A DNA stretch of 64,000 nt from Chlorokybus atmophyticus (taxonomy: Eukaryota; Streptophyta; Chlorokybophyceae; Chlorokybales; Chlorokybaceae). A model generated the notes under the pieces. It searched no databases and was not told where the DNA came from. It was given only the letters and a program-made list of their open reading frames with translations. A program made the position numbers and the translations under genes. The stretch is from positions 492,650-556,649 of the forward strand of contig RHPI01000193.1 of assembly GCA_009103225.1 (NCBI GenBank). Direction: 5' to 3'. How positions within the stretch are numbered: the stretch's first letter is position 1; every line of letters begins with the position of its first letter. This document shows positions 56,983-64,000 of this stretch, piece after piece.

Positions 56983-58211
56983 GGAAAATGTGATGCGGCA
57001 TAATGATGCAGGTAGTTTAATTGTTTATTATTGTCTGTCGTTCTTTCCCATTCTTCAGAGAATTAGTTCCTTTGTTTGACGGTCTATTAGCAATTGCAAG
57101 CAATAATAAGCAGCTTGATACGCTTTAGGTTTGTCAGCTGCTGTGAGTTTCTACTAGTTGTCGACACTTGTAATGGAACCTTCGACCAGCCTCGATGTAA
57201 GTCGCTCCACAATCACTGTGTAGTTCTTCCAGTTGTCCGCGGTGAAGATGTCCACAGCTATGCTGATTTATGTTATACGAGTGCACTGCTTCTGCAGATT
57301 GTGGCATGCATGCTACATTGATAATACACTTGTGAAAATGTCTGCATGCGCTGCAGCATTTTCACAAGTATGTTATCGAAATATCTCAAGACTTGCAGCG
57401 ACTGTTGTGGCTTGCAACAATAGAGCTCATGGGGTTTTGCGCATGTGTGCTTCCTGGACAAGGTTCCCAGTGCATACAGCCACATGTGCAGATGATCCTT
57501 CATCCATGCATGCATGCATGAGCTATGGGGTGGGGCGGAAGTAGTCGAGCAGGGGGTAGTGAAGTAGGTGACTAGTTCCTAATCGGCAGTCAAATTTGAG
57601 GTGAGAGTCTGTGCTAACGCATGTCACCAGTACTGCATGTGTCAAGCATGCCACAAAACTGCATTTGTTATACAGACGCATGAATAGAGTACTTGTGTGA
57701 ACTTGAACGTCTGTACGCAGACGCATGTGCCTACATTTCGCTTACATCACAATGGGTCGGGCAAGCCGTCAGCATACAATCGTACACGCTTGTGCCAAAC
57801 AGCACTTATACGCATGCATATATCCACCCATCCATCAAACTTGCTTTTGCAGAACACGATGTGTGATCAACTGCAACTTGACACTTCAAACGTGGCATCA
57901 TCTGTTTTGCACAACACGGACACTCCTACAAGCCAACAGAAGGCTACACAGGCGCTCACAGACAAACTGACAGAGAGAGCGTGTAAGAGGGAGACAACAT
58001 GCCAGTGACATTATCGTTTGAAACTAACACCGCAATGTACATTGTACCATGCTACAACAATGTGGCATTTGGCCAATCAAGAATGTGTGTTTGTGTCTTG
58101 TTAGGGCAGACACCTGCTCTACGATATACCATTGGTACACCACCTAACCTGGGTAAAAGGTACAACCACAACAACAACATATGGACGCACATCCCTCCCT
58201 CCCCTTCTGCT
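56983..58211. other. Tail-to-tail gap with perfect hairpin
   Basis: About 1.2 kb without a modelled gene. It contains a 13-bp perfect inverted repeat at 57328-57369 (listed separately). Several open frames (57697-58008, 57999-58469) show no domain; the latter overlaps the extensin-like gene on the other strand. Confidence 0.45.
57328..57369. repeat. Perfect inverted repeat (hairpin)
   Basis: ACTTGTGAAAATG (57328-57340) and its exact complement CATTTTCACAAGT (57357-57369) flank a 16-nt loop. Weaker pairing (GATAA and TTATC) continues outside the arms. Confidence 0.9.
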
Positions 58212-59553
58212 TTACGCGAGCGCAGGCCAGAACATCAAGGCAACAGCCATCACCGCCAACACCACTTCGTTGGGTATGTTGCTCCCACCAGCACTGTTGG
58301 CTGGTGCCGGCCCCGGCGCCGTGAAGTTGAGCGCGAACGACGAGGCGGGTCCACGCGCAGGCGGGGGGCTGGTTCTGTTCAGTGTGGATTGTGGAGGAGG
58401 GCGACGGAGGGTGAGGTTGAAGTCGTACTCGGGCACGGGGGCTTCAAGCGGGGGTGTGAGGGAGGGTGAATCAGTGGGTGAGTCAGTGGGTGAGTCAGTG
58501 GGAGAGTCAGTGGGTGAGTCAGTGGGAGGGTTGCCAGGGGCAGGGAAGGGAGCGTAAGATGGGTAGTACTCTGGTGGGGTCTGCCCGGGTGGCTGTGAGG
58601 GTGGCTGGCGAGGGGGCTCTCGAGGAGGCTCGGGAGGTGGCTGGCGCGGGGGCTCGAGGGGAGGCTGCTGGGGGGGTTCCTGGGGTGGCTCTGCTGGGGG
58701 CTGGCGAGGTGGCTCCTGAGGGGGCTCCTGTGGGGGTTGCTGGGGTGGCTCAGCAGGTGGCTGCTGGGGCGGCTCACGTGGCGGTTCAGTTGGAGGCTGC
58801 TGAGGTGGCTCCTGTGGGGGCTCGGCAGGTGGCTGGCGGGGTGGCTCTTGAGGGGGTTGCTGGGGTGGCTGCTGAGGGAGCTCCTGTGGGGGTTCGCGGG
58901 GAGGCTCAGCAGGTGGCTCGCGAGGGGGTTCCTGGGGTGGCAGATGCGGAGGCTCACGGGGAGGCTCTGCAGGTGGCTGTTGAGGGGGTTGCTGGGGGGG
59001 CTCGACTGGAGGCTGGCGTTGGGGTGGCTGAGCAGGTGGCTCACGGGGTGGCTCTGCTGGGGGCTCGGCGGGAGGTTGCTGCGGGGGCGCACGGGGTGGC
59101 TCTGCTGGTGGTTGCTGAGGGGGTTCAGCAGGTGGCTGTCGAGGAGACTCTGCAGGTGGCTGCTGTGGAGGCTCGCCAGGTGGCTCCGTTGGTGCCTGCT
59201 GAGGGGGCTCCGGAGGGGGCGCTTCAACAGGGCCCTCGACGGGTCCACTCGACGGGTCCACAAGGACTGCAACACACATCTACCTTGTAAGCACAACACA
59301 CGCGCACACGCACATATATAGCGTGTTATTTTGCGAGCGCACACACACACACACACACCTTACCTATCCCAATATCTTCAAGTGCCCTCTTGCGTGCGAT
59401 CTCCTGCACGTGAGAGAAGTCGTACACCGCCTTGGGGACCCACAGCGGCACGCCCTCGGGAGCCGGAGAGTCGGCGGGCTCAAGTGCCACACATGTCCAT
59501 GACACACATGTGGCCAACAACAAGAGGGAGAGCAACGGATACGACGCCGCCAT
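58212..59553 (-). CDS. Extensin-like proline-rich protein with GPI signal
   Basis: Two exons, 59364-59553 and 58212-59266, give 414 aa. The N-terminus MAASYPLLSLLLLATCVSWT is a signal peptide. About 40 residues of globular-looking sequence follow (PLWVPKAVYDFSHVQEIA). Then come about 240 residues of PP-x-x repeats of the kind EPPQQPPAEPPREPP, a YYPSYAPFPAPGNPP hinge, and a (PTDS)5 block. The C-terminus is NSAGGSNIPNEVVLAVMAVA plus a hydrophobic end without basic residues, the form of a GPI-anchor signal. This fits a hydroxyproline-rich cell-wall or surface glycoprotein. The Glu/Gln content is higher than in land-plant extensins. Alternative 5' exon: 59860-59939, with an ATG at 59939, splices in phase to 59557 and would add about 27 residues before the signal peptide. 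The repeat array may differ between assemblies. Confidence 0.85.
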
Positions 59554-60917
59554 GAACCTGCAGAAGAGTACATGTGAGAGTGAGGGAATGTAAGCGAGGA
59601 GGTAGAGACACATCACATGGCCATATCAACGTGCAGCGTGTGCTTGCATGCGTGGGCAACACTCGGCAGATATAAGGGAAGTCTCAATTGCAACGTGGTG
59701 TTACACACATTACGCAAATCGCTGACGGACTGTGTATTTGCGCATAACCCCAACGCAACAGAACCAGTACACACGCACATACGCCCCCGCTCCCCCCCTA
59801 CCCCCCACTCCCACAGCCCCACACACAAACACACATACACTTGGCTCAACCCAATTCACCTTCTCTCCGAGAAGAACGCCCACACCGAGGCTGCGGCTAG
59901 CAGTGGGCAGTCTCGCTCTGCCTCTCTCCTTAAGTACATCTCAGGTGTGCATTGTTTCTGTTGGGCTTCTGTGTCTTGGAAGTGGGGCAACGTGTGTTCC
60001 TCGGAAATACGCACACACATACACACATATCGGGGGCAAGTGTCGTTTGTGTGTTCTTGGTGTTGGTGTTGGTGGCATGACTTACTGAGACTGTGCAAAT
60101 CCAATCACTGTTAGTCTGTCACCCATTGACACATTTTCCAAAACGTCTCTTTATGTATGGCAATCAGTGGCGTTATTACTGTTGGTGTCACATCAACTGA
60201 TGTGACAGCATATAATACGTGAATGCTAGTGACACTAGCATGCTACTCACGATGTATCATAAGCATGCCAGTGTCATTAGCATCGAGTGACAGCTGTACA
60301 GATCAAAGAAAAGGGTATCAGACAAATGTTCTTCATTGCTGTCTGCGTCTTTCCAATGGTCATCATAGCCTTACCTGACTCGCGCAGTCTCATTGTGGGA
60401 TTGGAGGCGAGGGCTGTTTGTGTGCATATGAGCTGTATGTTTTGAATGGCTGAGGCATGGTGTTGATGCAAAGCCTAGCAGTCCCTCTGTTCTTACCATC
60501 GCTCCCCTTGTTGGCAATAACTGTGGCGAACTTGGCCTGTGCTGGGGTGTTGTTGATAGAAGACATGGACATTAAGGAGGAGAACAGACATGGACAGCGA
60601 GAAGAACAACACATGCAGTCACTCCCCAACCTGGTGTGTCGGAGTGGGTGCCAAAGTCGGTGTCTGGTATCTCAGCTGTGTTTTTGACAGACTCTTGCTT
60701 TGCTTATAATTACTTACCATCAACAACCTGGCATTCGCAGGTGGACTCAGTGCGCACAGCATGTTGCACCTTGCAACATCAGTTTGATGTCACCACCGAT
60801 TGTCTTTACACTCTCAGGGTGGCTGCTACTGCATGCAACATGATACAGGGTTGCATTCGTTGTAAAGGACTGCTGCTTCGCAGTGCATTGACAATGGTTA
60901 CCACCTGTATATGCTAG
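59554..60917. other. Upstream region with possible minus-strand exons and palindromes
   Basis: Short segments on the minus strand have good splice borders: 60492-60533 (AKFATVIANKGSD), 60374-60412 (ALASNPTMRLRES) and 59860-59939. They could belong to a small separate gene or to a longer 5' part of the extensin-like gene. No complete chain was found. Nested palindromes lie at 60186-60241. Confidence 0.35.
60186..60241. repeat. Two adjacent perfect palindromes
   Basis: TGTCACATCA (60186-60195) pairs with TGATGTGACA (60198-60207) across a 2-nt loop. ATGCTAGTG (60223-60231) pairs with CACTAGCAT (60233-60241) across one base. They are 15 bp apart. Confidence 0.9.
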
Positions 60918-61489
60918 ATCTTTACAACGCACCAGAGAACTGAAAGCAGATGCTGAGAGAAGTATCATACGGCAGAAGCTCTTTGCTGATGAGGGTGCAA
61001 GTGCAATCCAGAACAAGTGGTTCCTGTCGCTGTCTGCAGGGGCACTTCTGGTATCTCCCTCTCAATTGTCAAGTCTGCCTACTTCAGCATGCTTGTGTTC
61101 ACTATTTATGTAGGTAGAGTTTGAGGGGAATGCTTGGTGCTGCCCGTCACAGCCAGTCGCTACAGTTGCGAAAGACATGCACAGTTGCTATAGTATCTCA
61201 AACCGCCCCATTGCAACATATTGCAGTGGAGGATTTGTAGGTGAAGGACGAACCGTTGTGTCGAACGAGGAGGTACTACTTGGTGCATGTGCTTGAATGG
61301 GGCCAAGCGCGAGCCCTCAGAAAGGCCAACAACATTGCACTGCCTCGCTTGCTGGCCGCTGTGCGCCTGGCATCATGTACCTGCTGGTAGGTCTCACACA
61401 CACGCACTCTTCGACCTCCCCGTGACTGCATGCTTGAAACCCTTGGTTGCGTTGACTCGTTGCAGGTCGTTGCAGATGTTCTCCGCTAG
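60918..61489 (+). CDS. Unrecognised Cys-containing protein, 3' exons
   Basis: Four exons close in phase to a TAG stop: 60918-61050, 61114-61272, 61321-61386 and 61466-61489. The encoded part runs SLQRTRELKADAERSIIRQK, KWFLSLSAGALL, VEFEGNAWCCPSQPVATVAK, YSISNRPIATYCSGGFVGEG, HCTASLAGRCAPGIMYLL, VVADVLR. The 5' part is not found: an upstream frame at 60741-60818 (VDSVRTACCTLQHQFDV) ends in the wrong phase. The GRCAPGIMYLLVVADVL end is faintly like the last repeat of LanC-like proteins (Gly-rich turn, then Leu helix), but zinc ligands cannot be checked from this part. Treat as a hypothetical protein. Confidence 0.5.
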
Positions 61490-63102
61490 ACGCTGCCTTA
61501 TGAGCCACGGCCATGTAATCTGTTTCTTTATTTATTTATCTAGTTATTTACCGAGCCCTACTCATGCAAATAAGCTTACATGATATCGTTGTCTACATTT
61601 CGAGTTATCGACTATTACTCAAGGTGATTCAAAAGAGTGAGATGTTGGCATTTATTGTATGTTTTTCTTATGTTAACCTCTTTTTTCGCGTCAAATAAAA
61701 GTTACATTATGACACGTTTTATCCAATATATCTTCCTTGATTTTGAAAATCATTCACTGTTGTAAGCTCGTTGGTTGTGAAGTCATAGCTACCTCACGAA
61801 TCGCCTTTTCCATGGCATCTTTTGCTACCACAACAGCAGCGCTATGCACAGCGGCGTTTACATCCACAAGATCACAGCCAGAAGAGGAACTAGAACGATG
61901 CAAAAGAGAAGGCAAGGATTGCGTGAGAGGTAGCGATGCATGAATGACGAGTCGGAGTTATTGAAGGTCAAGCTCCCCCCATGAGTGTGATAGGTTTTCA
62001 TGTGAGCGATGCCTGTATCCGATTAGCTTGCCCTTTGTATATGAGTTGAGGGTCGAGGATTTTGAGGGCGGAGCGCATGGACTCCAGACTTAGCAAGGTG
62101 GTTGAGATAGGACGGACTTCGGACCAGATGCTGAGTAGAGCGTCGGAGGAGTCAATGTAGCCGTGCGGATACCAAGCCATTTCAGGCACGGCCTAGCTTG
62201 TTGAGAAGCTTTAATTGTAAGCTACACAGCGCAATGTAGCGCAACATATGAATTGCCAATCGGCTGAGCATAGTTGACGCAGTGCTTGCTAGAGTTGTCA
62301 TGCCCATCACCCAAGCATGCTAGTTGTCATCGGGCATGCCTACAGCAGACCCTCGCCCGGCTTACCAGCATGGCAACCCGCGCGCGTCTCTGACCAGTAG
62401 CTAGGTCATGTCTCTAGAGTAGCTTATGACCATAGCCTACATAGGCACCGCGCGTAGCTGTTCAGTTGTGAGTTCAGTTATAAGTCAGGTTCTATATCGA
62501 GAGGGAATTCCTTGTGGAAATAGCCTCGATATGACCGTTAGCTTATGTTCTGGACAGTCATGAGTTCACTTGTATAAGTAGGCACACTGTTCACCGGATC
62601 AGCTGGTGACTGTAAGTGAGAAAGCTAAGAGCTTGTGAAGCGACTTGAACTACGAAACACACCGTCCCGGTTCCCAAGAATCCCCTCACCGTGTGAGAGC
62701 CTGTGCATGTTCTTGTGCACTGTGCTTGTCCTTGCTGTGAGCTTTGTGTACTTGGTCGCGGTGTGCTTGTTGGCATCCGTCAGGGCATAGCATCCACGTG
62801 TTGCTTGCTCATTCACCTCACTTAACAGTGTAATTTCTCTTCCACTCACGCGAAGAACTGTGTAAACAGCACTACCTATAGTAGTGGCTTGTTGACTTAC
62901 AGTGTCACCCTCTTTGCTCAAGTGAGTGTGATTGCAGGCTGTACATCGCAATCTGTAGTTGTACACATCACAGTGCAGTGTTGTCACCGTCATCGCATAG
63001 CGCGCACAAGCGCTAGTGTGTTGGGTGATAGCGGCACTGGAGATCCCATTGCAGAGCATAAACACTCTACCCTTCATCCACTTTCACCATCGCATCAGCT
63101 GT
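61490..63102. other. Gap; possible 5' LTR and leader of a retrotransposon
   Basis: After an AT-rich 3' flank with AATAAA at 61694, the segment from about 62200 to 62900 is non-coding with a different base pattern. It contains TGTTGAGAAGC near 62200, a TATA-like TGTATAAGTA at 62571-62580 and a run of pyrimidine-rich leader sequence. This arrangement before a gag-like ORF suggests an LTR plus leader, but the second LTR is outside the window and no primer-binding site could be confirmed. Confidence 0.3.
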
Positions 63103-64000
63103 ATGAGCAGGCCCACCCCTTTCTCGCCAATAGAAGAAGGGGACCTCAACAGCTGGAGCCCAACCTCCAACCTTACCTACGAGCGCGCAAGTGAAGGGAG
63201 CGATTACCGTAGCAGCAGAGGCTCACGCCCCGTCTCCGGCTTCACCTCCTCTCACTCCACTCCTCGCCAACGAGCATCTCCACCACCGTCGGACAGTGAC
63301 GACGAAGAGATGGAGCCTTCCAGCTCAACCAACTCCCTACGCTTCTCCGGACGCCCTGGCACCACCTCACTCGACGAGTTCATCATCAAGTTCCACTCCA
63401 AGATGCGGCAGCAAGCCCTCAAGAGCAAGGACTGGACAGATGAGGTATCGTTTCATGTGTCCGCTCAATACCTTTATCACGAAGCACATGATGTGTCGAA
63501 GTCCGTCGCTGAGTTGCACAAGATTGATGGCTATGGCGAGTTGGCCAGCACAATAGCCGCCACATCACTGCACAGCCCATCGGTTACTGTCCCTGTAGCA
63601 GCGGCCCCGCCCGCCTCAGTCATGGGTCTCACTCTAGCTGCAGCCATGGAGAAGGCAGAGAATGAAGAACTTGAGGTGGTAGTGGCCTCATTGACTCCTG
63701 CAGAGATCGAAAGCAAGAAGGCCGAGCGCCGGATCAGGATACTCAACCGCACCGCTGCCATCATCAGGGAGCAACAAGAGGAGCAGCAAACTGCAGCGTT
63801 GGAGATGGGTACGCCCCTGCTACCAACACCGAACTCGCGTGCTCCAGCGGGAGGCAGTGTTTTCACCCTCGGCTCAGTGGCATTGCGTGCACCCGCGCTT
63901 ACGGTGGGCGCGGCCATGTCGGACTCCCCGTTGAAGGACCTCTACGCCGCACTCCGGCGCACCTTCCCACCTCAAACCAACAGCAAGGTGGAGGAGTTGA
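63103..64000 (+). mobile_element. Gag-like ORF of a probable LTR retrotransposon, truncated by window end
   Basis: The frame from the ATG at 63103 is open to the end of the window, at least 299 codons without an intron, which is exceptional here: neighbouring genes are chopped into exons of about 100 bp. The N-terminus is Ser/Pro/Arg-rich (RPTPFSPIEEGDL, then SPPPSDSDDEE). Then comes a helical core, GTTSLDEFIIKFHSKMRQQA, then KDWTDEVSFHVSAQYLYHEA, whose pattern (F-x-x-K/F, W-T-D-E, A-x-x-L, A) resembles a Gag capsid domain. A coiled coil (ESKKAERRIRILNRTAAIIR) follows, and at the edge SPLKDLYAALRRTFPPQTN. No protease or polymerase is visible because the element runs out of the window. It could instead be a single-exon host gene. 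Confidence 0.45.

Noticed and set aside
58466-59321. Long plus-strand frames rich in Gly, Val, Ala or Leu, Trp, Arg opposite the extensin-like gene
   Set aside because: They are antisense to the proline-rich repeat. The minus strand has the signal peptide, intron and GPI signal.
62771-62790. TGGCATCCGTCAGGGCA as a retrotransposon primer-binding site
   Set aside because: It starts with TGG, but I could not match its complement to a known tRNA 3' end.
1-64000. tRNA, rRNA or CRISPR features
   Set aside because: I looked for tRNA B-box-like sequence and for regularly spaced repeats and found none that I could support by eye.

Overview
The window is nuclear DNA from a photosynthetic eukaryote, most likely a green alga with ciliated stages. 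Almost every gene is split into short exons joined by GT-AG introns, with a minority of GC-AG introns. Several families point to the green lineage: a plant-type plastid phosphofructokinase with a transit peptide, an ALT-type plastid acyl thioesterase, an ENOD93-like protein, a homologue of plant RHIP1, a PIN-like carrier and an extensin-like wall protein. ARL6/BBS3, which is normally kept only by lineages with cilia, argues against a seed plant. About 17 to 19 genes in 64 kb is a compact, alga-like density. No species is claimed.

Layout: 1-1746 (+) 3' part of a low-complexity protein; 2954-6654 (-) DGAT1 with an N-terminal PH domain; 7910-10571 (+) auxin-efflux-carrier/PILS-type transporter; 13483-16782 (-) plastid ATP-phosphofructokinase; 17677-19718 (+) eIF5; 20808-22713 (-) ARL6; about 23717-27308 (+) MidA/DUF185 methyltransferase; 28204-30698 (-) RHIP1-like; 31621-33769 (+) polyQ tail-anchored protein; 35100-37675 (-) multi-pass membrane protein; 37927-40491 (+) uracil-DNA glycosylase; 40898-42563 (-) ENOD93-like with a His/Asn tail; 43845-45240 (+) unresolved gene; 45571-48698 (-) gamma-glutamyl hydrolase; 49349-50738 (+) ALT-type thioesterase; 51318-54113 (-) Cys-rich type I membrane protein; 55158-56982 (+) SnoaL/NTF2-like protein; 58212-59553 (-) extensin-like GPI protein; 60918-61489 (+) partial gene; 63103-64000 (+) gag-like ORF of a probable LTR retrotransposon, open at the window end.

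The genes are mostly housekeeping or metabolic and unrelated to each other. Lipid metabolism appears twice (DGAT1 and the acyl thioesterase), plastid glycolysis once and folate turnover once. Several neighbours are divergent and share upstream DNA, the tightest being the membrane-protein/UNG pair (251 bp). Exons were placed by hand from splice signals, reading-frame continuity and remembered family motifs. In most genes all exon phases close exactly. First exons are the least certain.

I found no CRISPR array, operon, integron or prokaryote-type defence system. The most notable features are the high share of GC-AG introns (8 of about 105), introns filled with alternating TG/CA/CG tracts, telo-box and TGACG promoter motifs, small perfect inverted repeats, the PH-DGAT1 architecture and the unusual ENOD93 tail.
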